Shown here: piece by piece, positions 45,391 to 57,170 of the stretch
Position numbering within the stretch: the first letter of the stretch is position 1
Layout of the letters: each line of letters begins with the position of its first letter
Assembly (NCBI GenBank): GCA_051453625.1
Contig: JBOZIK010000001.1
Location: forward strand, 73,645,014-73,702,780
Length of the DNA: 57,767 bases
Direction: 5' to 3'
DNA from: Welwitschia mirabilis
Lineage: Eukaryota > Gnetophyta > Gnetopsida > Welwitschiales
Notes under the pieces: model-generated
What the model was told of the DNA's origin: nothing
Databases searched by the model: none
The model's input: the letters and a program-made list of their open reading frames with translations, nothing else
Position numbers and translations under genes: made by a program

Positions 45391-47488
45391 TGGTGAACAT
45401 CATGCTATTACTTAAACATCTTTTACTTGACTTATGTATGAATTTATGAAGTTATCATGACTAGTAATATTTTACTTGGGAATTTCAAAGTGATAAGATT
45501 GGATTCATCTAATCTTAAAACATTCATATATTTATGAACTTCATTTTGAAGGAATATGCCTTAGCTCTTTTATTTTTTCTTAATGGTATAAGTATCTCAT
45601 TGTTTAGGTATGTTCTTTCTTATTTATTATCTCATTATTTTTCCTTCATATTTAAGAGTATTTGGTCATGTAGGATCTATTTTTGAAATAAGATTTAAAA
45701 AAACATTGTATCCTACTACACAATGGTAAATTTTCATGAGTGTTGATAGCTATGGGAACTCTACTAGGGGGTTAATTGGCTATGCCTTACAGGTCATTAA
45801 TCCTCTGACAATGGTTTCAATTTCTTCATCATAGTAATAATGATCACTTAGAGGCTATGTAATTAGTGATATACCTAGTGTAATTAAAGGCATTACTTAT
45901 TTCCTAAACTCATTGTACATATAGTACTCTCATGTGATGATATCACTTTTTAAGGTCTCAGTGTATTTTAGTATATAAATAGGTAAGTCCATCTTTAAAT
46001 AACTTTTAATCTTTTTATTTATTGATTAAAAATATTAAATCTACTTGACATCGTCATAAATGCTGTCTATTTGAGTGACACTTTATGAAGTTTTTATATC
46101 ATATCATGCATCATTAATCAATTGATTTTATGATTTCCATCAAGGGACTTTATCAGGTTAGAATTTAGGGTAGATAAAAGAACTTTATTCATGTTCCTAG
46201 TTGTCCATTTTCACTTCTTGTTTTCCCTAGTCATTTTTCTTGATAATTTAAAGTTATTTCCTTAATTTTTTTATCAAAATAAGTAGGAATTCATTATTTA
46301 ATAGTTTTCTTATTGTTTTATTTTACTTACGGTTTCTATCTATATGATTTAATTTTATTTTAGCATTTTGACAAATGAAATTCCTTTAGTCCATGATGAC
46401 ATTTCTACCTTTAACATCCTTTTGAGTTTTAACATATCTACTTGCTAATCTTAAATGATTTTGATTTTAGGCATATTTGATTATTTTCCTTAGTATTACT
46501 TCTTTCTACTTGATGCATTATCATTGTCCTATTCTAATACTTCTTTATCTTGCTTAAGCTCTTTCAAATCTTGACTTCTTTACCTCTTAGCTTTTACTTA
46601 TCTCTTGGATTTTATGATGAATTTATGAGAGCTCAATATGCTATTTTTAACTATTTTACTTTACTTAGAATTTAATATTTCTAATCTTTTTGAGAAGCTT
46701 ATCATCTGCATAATCATCCAGATGATAGTAAGGATTATGAATAGAGTTGTTAAGTTTTTGTCTGAATGATATGATGAAAGACAACATGATAAAAGTGAAA
46801 AATCTCCCTTTTTCTCCTCATTTTTCATCATTTTGAGATCATTATTTTCTCCTAAGGGAATCATTGATCTATGGTCTACCAACATCTTTAATGCATTATT
46901 TGACCAAATTAAACTCCAAATTTCCATTATCAGTTGATTTCTTTAAAATGAGGTATGTTTCGCCCCTTCTACTTATTTTTGTTTATTTCTCTTATTTCTT
47001 AATCTTTTAGAGTGCAATTTTCACATAGAATGTTTAGTTTTTCATTCTTTTCATTTTGGGCTAGATGGGTTTAAATTTTACCATTTATTTTGCAAGAAAA
47101 CTAAATTTGTGTATTTTATGAGATAGAATTAGGATTTTACCTTTGAAATCCATTTTCTCTCACATCATTCAATGAAACATGATGATGTTTATAGTCAAAA
47201 CAATCAACGTGATGAGATATACAGTTCTACTAGATTAATTTTTCAATGTAGATTATTTTATATTGCATCCATATAGGGCCCACCTATTTTACTCACTTGC
47301 ACTCAAAATGCATTTTTCTCTTTGTATGTCAATGCAATTCGGGGAAGATTAATTCACATGTTTTGGTGGGCCCTTAAGAGGGGAAGGGGGTGAAAGGGGG
47401 AAAGGGGAAGGGCGTGAGGGGGAAGGGGGTTTAAGACATATTTTAAATATATTTTTGAGTAAAAATTTTAATTATGGAGGTCTTTTTT
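45391..47488 (+). other. Post-pol region of element B, first part
   Basis: The first 800 bases match elements A and C. A palindrome with TCATCCAGATGAT lies near 46705-46725. A G-rich tract lies at 47365-47431. No gene is supported; the frame at 46661-46927 shows no family. Confidence 0.55.
47365..47431 (+). other. G-rich tract, G-quadruplex candidate
   Basis: Within 67 bases there are eight or more runs of 3-5 G, for example GGGGAAGGGGG, GGGGGAAAGGGGAAGGG, GGGGGAAGGGGG. It stands out sharply from the AT-rich surroundings. Its role is unknown; a worn or multiplied polypurine tract is one option. Confidence 0.6.
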
Positions 47489-48965
47489 ATAACATCCTAT
47501 TTTCCAAAACTAAAAGCTTAAACCTTTACAAATGCTTTTATTAAATATTTAAGTCAATAATTCTTAAATAAATCTAAATGCATAAAAAAATAAATTTTGT
47601 AGGTAAATGAGATAAATAACTCATATAATGTTTAAATACAAATAAAATAAATATTTCTTTATTTTAAGGATAACACAAGTATCATATTAATATCATATAT
47701 CAATAGTCAATCACAAGATATCATAGATTACAAGTTACAAGGATGAATAAATCACTCCATTTTAACAATCTCTCATGCACAAGTTGAAAAAATCAACATT
47801 TTTAAATACCCTTCTTGTTAAGAAAAATTAGATTTTTCTATGCTATACTAAATCATCTATTAAATACAAACATCATGGTGTGAGAACTATAACCTTCACA
47901 GTTCCCAATATGGTTCATGACAAGGTATGAAATGATAAAAGGGACTCTCAAGTAAAGAAGGAATAATAAGATTAAATAAAAAAATGACCAAGGCTCCATT
48001 GTAAATTTATCTTATTTTACTATTACTCCATAATAGATTTTGATAATTTAGTTACATACAATCTAAGAGGAATAAATGGTAAATGGATGGTCACTTTTTT
48101 TTTGTTCATCCTGAGAGTTCAGTCCCAGGGCCTTAGGACTTCCTTCAGAGAGTATCACTTTCTAAAGTTCAAACAATTGATTACCCTATCTAGTTTTAGT
48201 TTCCTTATCTAAAAATCATTAGCCAAGGTCAATAAGTAAAATAAGTTAAATAAATAACTCATCATAAGATCTAGATAAGATAGGGAAGGGTTGCAATGTA
48301 AAGTACCTAAGACAACACTGACATGGGATATATGTAGTGCAAATGAAAACTTCATTGATATGCAAGAACAACTTTATAAGAATTACATAAATATTATAAT
48401 CATTCAAAATAAAGATTAATCAAGATGTAAAAGATAAGGATCATGAAAAAAATAAAATAAAAAATACAAAACCATACACAAATCAAAATAAAGACTCAAA
48501 GACTATAAAGATTCCAAGGATCTAAGGTTCCAAGGCTTATCCAAGCTCTAAGGTTCTATAGCAAAGACTTCTTAAGATGTGAAATGAGAGGAGAAGAGGA
48601 TCTTATTTATAGCTGAGCATGTTAGGCCAATGGGTGCTTAATTAAATAACAAATGCTGAATCATGCAATTATTACAATACCAAGTAATTCCCAAAAACCA
48701 CATAAAAACTATTTTTGAATTAAAATAAATAAAAGTATAATAGTTACAATGATTTAACCATAAGAATCAAAATTAAATTACTAAGAATTTTTAACAAGGC
48801 AATATTATGACCACTATAAAATGTGAGAATTATTGGATAAAATTTTCACAATGAAAATTACACCACTGGAAATAAAAAAAATACATGTAATAATTAAACT
48901 AACTTAAGGATCTATAATTTTAATAATTATTTAAAATTTTAAACCTTGAAGGTCTAGATGTGATA
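47489..48965 (+). repeat. Solo LTR of another Ty3-type family
   Basis: A segment absent from the corresponding place in element C starts TATAACATCC and ends AGATGTGATA, resembling chromovirus LTR ends TGTAACATCC...GGATGTTACA after decay. It is flanked on both sides by TTTTT (47484-47488 and 48966-48970), which would be the 5-bp target duplication. A TATA-like TTATTTATAG lies near 48602. No internal domain is present. Confidence 0.6.
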
Positions 48966-49099
48966 TTTTTAAACTTTCATGATATACATATGATATATTA
49001 ATCTGATTATGATTTCATATTATTTATGTGATTTACATTATGAGTATTATTTAATAGTCCATGCATTAGACAACATGATTGTCAAGTTGAGATAGAGGA

Positions 49100-50240
49100 T
49101 GAGACTTCAACTTAGGTAGCACTTAGGTCACTTATACCATTAGTTATTTAGAGGACTAGTCTAATCCATCCCGCTCCTCATCAGGTCCAATTACATTCTA
49201 TCTAAACTATATCTATGAGGTACTTTGGTAATTTTATGAGTAGGATCGAGCCTCAAGTAAACCAGAGTGTGATGGATCTTCAGTTATAATGGACTTTGGA
49301 GGTATATAAAATCCATTTCACTTCAAAGATTAGAGAGTTTTATAATACCATGCACATAGAGTGAAGACTAAATGTAGATAAATGGATGATAGACATTATT
49401 ATAACTACTATTCATGGGCATGAGGTATCTATTCTCTTAGATACATTACACTTATTATAGGATTAGGAGGCCTTGAAAGCAATCATATACATTTTGTAGA
49501 ACTATAAAGGAGTACTAGACATATAGCTCAAAATTTCATATTCCACTAGATGTGATAAAAGATACATGATAAGTATTAGTGATCCATTTGATACTAGCCT
49601 GTAGAATCATCCACAGAGGACTAATTTATAACATCAGTTCATCTTTTCATGATAGTCACTGTATGGTATCTTATTTATAGATATTGACATTGTTTAAGTA
49701 GGGGGAGTAGATGGACCTAGCCTCTTTCATATGGAATAGGTTGCAAGCCATGGTAGAGATACAATATATACATACATTGAGATACATATGTCTTCTTTCT
49801 ACCATATTCTATCAATTTTATATTTTAAGGCTAGTAGATGAGAAATAACTACCTTATTTGTAGACTTTAGTATGATACTTATAGAACATGAGTGTCTAGA
49901 TTCTTAAGAGGAAGAGAGACAACAGATTCCAAGACCTATAGGAGATAAGGAACTAGAGCTTTATGGAGTTATGACAATGATTGAATATAGTGAAGTAGAA
50001 GATTACTTTGACTGAGTGAGATATTTGAGAAATTAGAGAGTGGATAATAGTTGAGAGAGATTAAGTAATGTGTATTAAGCAGAGCATTATAGTAAAACTT
50101 CTAGAGGTAGTTTACATCTAGGAAGAAAAGAAAACATGCATTATTTTACTAGCTCTTAGTGCATACTTTTTAATTAAAGAAGAACATCCTTATTCTCCAC
50201 CTCCACTTATGAGCTTCCATGTTAACTTCACTATAGAACC
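49100..50240 (+). pseudogene. Extra post-pol ORF relic of element B
   Basis: Frames read HFTSKIREFYNTMHIE (49305), LNVDKWMIDIIITTIHG, SILLDTLHLL, then LACRIIHRGLIYNISSSFHD (49590). They match the element C relic at 17275-17600 in order. The pattern resembles the plant transposon-protein domain also seen in the Sirevirus cargo ORF. Many stops. Confidence 0.5.
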
Positions 50241-50722
50241 ATGAGGGGAGTGATGTTATGGCTATTTGTAATGTATTTATCCCTTATAGATTATACTTGA
50301 AACTCACTTACTAGTTTATATACATCATTTTGTATTATCACTATTTTGATTAGATGCATATCATTTTTTTGAGTTATTATGGTTATATCTTATGATAATT
50401 TTTTGTGTAGGGCATTCAATTTTTATTTTATGACTAATAAATGTATTAAGTAGAGAGATAACATAGATTATAAATGATCTAATTTTTCTAATGATCATGT
50501 TTGCAGAAACTTAATTTTAGGTCTAATTCCATAGTTGTCTAGATGATAGTCATGTTAAACATCTTGAAAAAGGTAATACATCAAGTTCATTAGATTCAAT
50601 ATTTAATCTTGCATGGTAAGATTTCTAAACTTTACTAATATTTCCCTAGTTACTATTTATCTTAGTCAATTTGGCTTGTAATTGGTAGTTGATTCACTTA
50701 CTTTATCAAGGACTAATAAGAC
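50241..50722 (+). other. Element B tail before the polypurine tract
   Basis: AT-rich, non-coding; GTTGTCTAGATGATAG near 50531 is a palindrome of the LTR type. Nothing else is seen. Confidence 0.45.
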
Positions 50723-50736
50723 TAAGTAAGGGGCTA
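50723..50736 (+). promoter_or_regulatory. Polypurine tract of element B
   Basis: AAGTAAGGGGCTA just before TGTTTAAATG; same layout as in A and C. Confidence 0.7.
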
Positions 50737-51992
50737 TGTTTAAATGTCAAATTATATATATTTGATGGGATACTTTGAGTACTTTTATAGGATATTTAGA
50801 TAGGTTTAGATAGAGTTTTGATGATTAATGAAGAGTTGATGGGGTGATAATGAAAACATGTAATTCTTAGCACATTTGGAGGTATTTTGGAATACTATAA
50901 TACTTATTATTTTTAAGAGGAGTTTAATGATCTAGAAAGCTGATTTTTCCTTAGTTAGAGAGCTCTTGAGGATGTCATCCTCTAGTCATCTAGATGACAC
51001 TACTAGACGATCGTCAATTTGGAGATCTAACTTAAATGTTAATATGGATAAAAGTGGAAAGCTAGTAAGTCATAGTTTACAATGTAGCAGTTATCCTTAT
51101 GGTTGTTTGAATAATAGATAGGATGATATTTTTTTTATGTAATAGACGAATATAATTTTGTAATGGGGTTATATTTCTATTTGGTTTGCTAAGGTTTTAT
51201 CTATATCACAAGGGTTTTATTCCTAGAGTCTTTTATGTAAAAGTTATAAATATTCCCTGGTCCTCACTTTCAAGAACCATCTTTTATATCTAAAAATCTT
51301 GTGATGGAAGATAAAAGGATAAGAAGTTCATCTTAGCTATAAATAAAAGTCTTCTTTGGTGTTGACTGTGTATCCTTCATTGAGGTGATGCTACTTTATA
51401 AGTGGATGCTTGACTCGTGATTAATAAAAAGGTTGATTTATTTCTATTATTTATGTATGCCTTATATTTTATATTGGTTATAATTATTTGATAGCTTTAT
51501 AGTTAATATCATAAGAATAACCCTTGATAGGTTAATATTATTAGTTTATTACTTGAATTTAATTTCATATTACATTTCATAACTATAGTAGTTGCATTCC
51601 ATTATACGCTATTTGATGTGCCTTATAACTTTTGTTAGGGTTTAATAATAGTATTTCCTAATTGATCTATATTATAAGGATTGATATTAGTTATCGTAGG
51701 TTAGTAATCAAGTAGATCTATTACTTAAAGTTATTTAATTTGCATTTCTTTTATAAGAATTGCATTAGCATTTATCTTGCATAGTACTTTTTCATTATTC
51801 TATGTCATTTACTTAAACAAAAAAACAAAAAAAAAAAAATAATTCACCAAATCAATTATTAACTTTGATCCTAGTTCCTTCAATAGATTACAATGTTTAG
51901 GTTAATTCCCAACTATACTAGCATGTGTTTTGTGTAAATATTTGTAACTAATAGGGATTTACTTAAGGATTGCATAAATATTCATTGCATCA
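50737..51992 (+). repeat. Athila-like 3' LTR of element B
   Basis: From TGTTTAAATGTC to TGCATCA, 1256 bp. It carries one palindrome unit (about 50968-51014, CTAGTCATCTAGATGAC), a TATA box GTTATAAATA at 51243-51252 and the tail shared with 20007-20543. ATATA follows; no matching target duplication was found. Confidence 0.85.
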
Positions 51993-53349
51993 ATATATCT
52001 CCTACTATTGTTACTCATTTGCTTTCTAATTCTATATATACTTTTCTATTTTTTGAATTTTTAGGACAAAGATAAACTTTAGTTAGGGGGTATGGACTTG
52101 CACTTATTACACTTATAATTGATTTTAATGATTCATTATATTTAGTTAAGTTTAAAAATTAGCTAATTTTTTTTAAGATTTCATCATTTCCACATTAGAA
52201 TTTCACTTATAAATTTTTTCATGTTATCAATGTTTATTACTTTTTCTAAGGGACTAAAAAGGTTTAGTTGCGAGGTATGTTAACATGTAAAAATTTTCAT
52301 TTATTTCAAGTATTTTAGGCTAATTTAGATAATAAAGATATTTATTTCATTGTTTTAATCAAAAAAATAGGTCTTATGCTACTTTCAATATAATAACTGA
52401 CTTTATGCTTTATCCCATGACATTTTAAGTTTTTAATCATATTTTCAATGACATAGTAGATGCTAGCACTATACTTACATAAAACATAGGTGATGCGAGT
52501 TACAAAGGAGATGGTGCTAGTTACTTAAGATCTTTGACTTTAAAACTTATGTTCTAAATTTATCATGGTAAGATAAGATATTTCCAGTTTTGGCCTAAGT
52601 TATTTGCTACATCTAAATATTCTAGTATTTTCATTCAAAAAAGGATAAAATATAATTGTTAGAACTATAGCCCTAACTTTTAGTATGAATACACTTAGTG
52701 CCTTATTTGAAGAGACTTTTGAGTGTTGGAAGCAGATAGGGTTTTATTTTGAAAGAACTCTCTATAATATCTACTTTCTAATTTCCATCCTTTTGGAAAT
52801 GGACTAGCCTTAATGCTAGCATGATATTTCATACTTCAGCTTAATGTTTTTTTTTTATAATGTAATGCTTTGAGGGTTTTTTTTATTAATACATATTATT
52901 AATTCCATTTCTTGATCTATAAATATACTTATATTCATAATTCTAATGCTTGAAGTGAACCAACATGTTTGGCAAGTCTACAATATTTCTTAGGTAAATC
53001 TTTATGTTTATTTTATAGTTTTTTTAATTTTACTTGATAATATTTAGATTACATTTCCTACTCTTTATGCTTATGAATAGGCTATGAAGGCTAGAGTGAC
53101 TTGAGGATTTCTCCATCAATTATATGATGAATGAGATAATGTCATCATGCTAGAGCTTTATTGCTACTTAGCATAAACTAGGGTTTAATATGAAATAATG
53201 CATATCTTATTGAATGGAAGTCTCTTATCTTATTTTAGCTGCTCATGATATTACCTAAGAGCTATGTTCCTATTGGTAAATCTCATTTTGATAATTCAAC
53301 TTATTAAATAGTTTACATCATTGTGCAAATAGGTAACTATAAGAATATC
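51993..53349 (+). other. Unassigned, possibly a diverged Athila-like LTR
   Basis: At 52245-52290 the string GGGACTAAAAAGGTTTAG, then GCGAGGTATGTTAACATG resembles the polypurine-tract and LTR-start junctions of elements A-C, which would put a diverged LTR start near 52278. No end is clear. No gene is seen. Confidence 0.3.
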
Positions 53350-54603
53350 AGACCTTATTAGATACTAGATCATAATGGATCTTCAAAGAAAAGATCTCAT
53401 AAAAAGGATCAGATGCTAAACTACCAAATTAATTATTTAAAGATGTTTAGAAAATTAAATATGCCTAAAGTAAAGATGTCAAAAAATCTGAAGACATCTT
53501 AAATGTATTAGAATTCAAGTCACAGGCTAAAAGATANNNNNNNNNNNNNNNNNNNNNNNNNNNNNNNNNNNNNNNNNNNNNNNNNNNNNNNNNNNNNNNN
53601 NNNNNNNNNNNNNNNNNNNNNNNNNNNNNNNNNNNNATTAGAATTCAAGTCACAGGCTAAAAGATAACTACTACATTTAAGATAACTAAACTAAAAGTTG
53701 AACTTAACATAGATGAAGAAATCTACATAATTAAAGACATCTATACTAAGTTAAAATAAGTAATAGAGTTAATTTTGTTTTCAACTAATATCTTAAGTTT
53801 TAGATAAGCTATCAACTTGTACATTGTAGATTCATGATCATAAAGGCTCAAGGATACTACAATGCAAATTTCATCAAACTTTGGGCAAGTTGAGTAGAGA
53901 CATCTACAAATGTAAAAAAATCTATAAAATTGAAGACATTTTAAACCAAAGTTCACATCAATTAAAATCAAAGTTACATGTCTAAAGCATAGACATTAGT
54001 TATCCATTGCATGGCAATTACAAAATCAAATATCTAACTTTCAATCTCAAAGATCTAAATCTTGCCTAACCTTATAAAACATTAACATCACAATACTAGA
54101 ATAAAACTAGAATCAAGAATTTTAAATCTTTATTATATTTGTCTCATTAGGAATTTTTTATTTTGTATGTTTGGTTTTACTTTATGAACTATCTTATTAT
54201 TAAATATTATTATAAAGTTCATTCTTGAATACTAAACACATTGTAAGGAAACCCTTATATGGTTGTGCATTTAAGATTACTCCTATACATACTTAATTAT
54301 GACAAAGGTTATTAGTGAGCTAGAAAACCATTATTTTCTTGAGAAGGAGAGAGTGCTACCTTATAAGAATACTCTCATTTATTATAAGGTTGGTGGTACA
54401 TTAAAAAAACTACTATGTTTTTGTAGGTTAAGAATATCCAGAGGTGTAAGAAAAATCTATATTTTATGTGTAGATGTACCTGGGTTGGAAAACCACATTA
54501 TCTTAGTAAGGTATTCTTTTATGTATTTTTATTCTATTATTTGATTTAAATTTTATTTGGTGAAACTTATTCATTCCTTTCCTCTAAGTTTAATCAATCC
54601 TCA
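53350..54603 (+). repeat. 5' LTR of a plus-strand copia element (left end uncertain)
   Basis: The right end CCTCA at 54603 directly precedes a primer site. The left part holds short repeats with AAATCT and GAAGACATC (53480-53960). A 100-N gap at 53537-53636 is flanked by an exact 30-bp duplication. The left boundary near 53350 is a guess. Frames at 53741-53971 (minus) and 54299-54544 are LTR sequence. Confidence 0.5.
53537..53636. other. Assembly gap (100 N) flanked by a 30-bp duplication
   Basis: The same 30 bases (starting ATTAGAATTCAAGTCACAGG) occur at 53507-53536 and 53637-53666, so the gap is probably an unmerged contig overlap. Confidence 0.95.
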
Positions 54604-54605
54604 AG

Positions 54606-54617
54606 TGGTATCAGAGC
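54606..54617 (+). promoter_or_regulatory. Primer binding site, tRNA-iMet type, intact
   Basis: TGGTATCAGAGC two bases after the LTR end, unchanged from the standard site. Confidence 0.9.
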
Positions 54618-54654
54618 AAGTACTCACAAAAATGAGTAACATCATTTAGTAAAC

Positions 54655-55100
54655 AATGGAAGGAGTGCCATCTATTAGACCTTCACTCTTCAAATGAACA
54701 AACTATGCCTATTCGAAAATGAGGATATATATGTTCTCTTAGAATCTTATGAGTTTTAGCGTTGGAGAAGTGAAGAATAAATAATCATAAAAATTATAAT
54801 AGGAAGCAAAATTTTTGATGAAGAAATGTATCCTATTATTATGGCTATTGCACATTATCAAGATGAAAAAGATGAGATAGGAGAAGAAGATGAAATAAAT
54901 AGTGAAGAGAACACAGATTTGAATCTTTAAGAAAGGTTTAAACTAGTTTATGCAGAGTATATTAAATTAAAAAAAATATGTATTAAAATGAAAAAGTTAT
55001 TTCATAATTTTGAAGAAGCTTGTCAATAAGAAAAAAATATCAATAATAAATTATCTTCAAAAAACATAGCTCTTGAATCTAAGGTTATATACTAACATGT
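54655..55100 (+). pseudogene. Copia gag relic (N-terminus plus coiled coil)
   Basis: Begins ATGGAAGGAGTGCCATCTAT (MEGVPSIRPSLF), then KMRIYMFS in a shifted frame, and near 54930 ERFKLVYAEYIKLKKI, a coiled-coil-like segment of the type at the end of Sirevirus-like gag. The middle of gag is missing. From 55100 to 55380 no domain is clear. Confidence 0.65.
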
Positions 55101-55384
55101 GACTTAAAGGTTATAATATAGGAGCTATCTGATTCAAAGAAGATCAATAAGAAATTCACTTAAGAAAAGGAAACCTTGAATGTTATGCTCGGATAGTGTA
55201 AACAATCAAATGAGAAAAGTGGCTTGGAATACAATGAAGCTACAATAAGCACTTTAACCTTCTTACTCAACAAATGGAGCTATAAGCTGAGGCCAAGTAG
55301 AATGGTATAATAGTTTGTGTAGAACAAACTAAGAAAAGTATGAGTACGAATATTAATACTAACTCTCTTAGCTCAAATAGCACT

Positions 55385-55860
55385 CAAAGTAATGAAGAAG
55401 TACATATGGTATGTTGATAATGGATTCTCAAGACATATGACTAGAGATAAATTTAGCTTCACCACCTTGGTGGAATAAGATAGGGGAGTTGTAATCTTTG
55501 GACACAACATAAGAGCACTAATCAAAGATGTTGGTACCATTAGAGAAGGAAATCTACTAGAGGTAAAAGATGTATTTTTGTAAAAGGTTTAAAACATAAT
55601 CTCTTAAGTGTAAGTCAATCCTATGATGTAAATTTTTCTATTACATTTATAAAAAATGATTGTGTTACAAGACGACAAAATACTACTAAAGTCTTACTTA
55701 TTAGAGTAAGGAAACAAAATGTTTATATTATCACCTTGTAAGATATATCTAATAATGGAACCAAGTGTGTTCTTAGAAAAATAGATGAAGCAGAGATATA
55801 ACACAATAATCTTTGTCATGTAAACAAAGATATTCTCAAAATCTTGTTTACAAAGGAATT
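55385..55860 (+). pseudogene. Copia protease end and GAG-pre-integrase relic
   Basis: WYVDNGFSRHMTRDKFSF (55410) matches the WYLDSGCSRHMTGD boundary with DSG worn to DNG. GVVIFGHNIRA, VGTIREGN and LEVKDVFL follow, then the HNLLSVS-type region with a frameshift near 55600. It runs into a gap of about 700 N at 55908-56606. Confidence 0.8.
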
Positions 55861-55907
55861 AGTAAAATGTCTTTTCAAATTTAAAAAAAATTAATAATCA
55901 AATCTAT

Positions 55908-56606
55908 NNNNNNNNNNNNNNNNNNNNNNNNNNNNNNNNNNNNNNNNNNNNNNNNNNNNNNNNNNNNNNNNNNNNNNNNNNNNNNNNNNNNNNNNNNNNN
56001 NNNNNNNNNNNNNNNNNNNNNNNNNNNNNNNNNNNNNNNNNNNNNNNNNNNNNNNNNNNNNNNNNNNNNNNNNNNNNNNNNNNNNNNNNNNNNNNNNNNN
56101 NNNNNNNNNNNNNNNNNNNNNNNNNNNNNNNNNNNNNNNNNNNNNNNNNNNNNNNNNNNNNNNNNNNNNNNNNNNNNNNNNNNNNNNNNNNNNNNNNNNN
56201 NNNNNNNNNNNNNNNNNNNNNNNNNNNNNNNNNNNNNNNNNNNNNNNNNNNNNNNNNNNNNNNNNNNNNNNNNNNNNNNNNNNNNNNNNNNNNNNNNNNN
56301 NNNNNNNNNNNNNNNNNNNNNNNNNNNNNNNNNNNNNNNNNNNNNNNNNNNNNNNNNNNNNNNNNNNNNNNNNNNNNNNNNNNNNNNNNNNNNNNNNNNN
56401 NNNNNNNNNNNNNNNNNNNNNNNNNNNNNNNNNNNNNNNNNNNNNNNNNNNNNNNNNNNNNNNNNNNNNNNNNNNNNNNNNNNNNNNNNNNNNNNNNNNN
56501 NNNNNNNNNNNNNNNNNNNNNNNNNNNNNNNNNNNNNNNNNNNNNNNNNNNNNNNNNNNNNNNNNNNNNNNNNNNNNNNNNNNNNNNNNNNNNNNNNNNN
56601 NNNNNN
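55908..56606. other. Assembly gap (about 700 N)
   Basis: A sized gap inside the copia element; it should hold the integrase zinc finger. Confidence 0.99.
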
Positions 56607-57165
56607 TGTTATTGGTCCTTCATCTATAAAAATATTAGGTAAGAAAAGGTATTATTTGATAATTATGGATGATTTCTCTTATTTTACATGGATAACCTTC
56701 CTTGCACATAAGGATGAGACTTTTAATGCCTTTTCTAAGTTGTGTATCAGGTTGCTAATTAAAAGAAATACAAGATCAAAATAATAAGAAGTTATAATGG
56801 GCTGAATTCAAAAACGCAAAGTTTAGAGAAATCTATGAACAATTTATCATTCTAAACTAATTCTTTGCTATAAGAACATATCATAAAATGGAATAGTTGA
56901 AAGAAATAATAGATTTCTTAATGATATAACAAGGATAATAATGTATGACAAAAAGATACCACATCATTTTTAGATAGAAGAAATTAATATAGCCTATTAT
57001 GTTTCCAATAGAGTTCTAATAAGAAGACTTACTTCTAAAACTTCTTATGAGTTATGGTTAGGTAGAAAACCTTTTGTTAATTCCTTTAATATATATAGTT
57101 CAAAATGCTTTATTCTAAATAAAAGAAATAATTTAAGAAAATTCAATTCAAAAGTTGACAAAGGC
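56607..57165 (+). pseudogene. Copia integrase core relic
   Basis: Motifs: VIGPSSIKILGKKRYYLI, MDDFSYFTWITFLAHKDE (first catalytic Asp kept), FSKLCIRL, NGIVERNNRFLNDITRI (catalytic Glu kept), IAYYVSNRVLIRRLTSK, TSYELWLGRKPFVN and SKCFILNKRNNLRKF. The second Asp region is damaged. The match stops at SKVDKGF, where the chromovirus LTR begins. RT and RNase H are absent. The minus-strand frame at 57045-57284 is antisense. Confidence 0.88.
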
Positions 57166-57170
57166 TTTTT

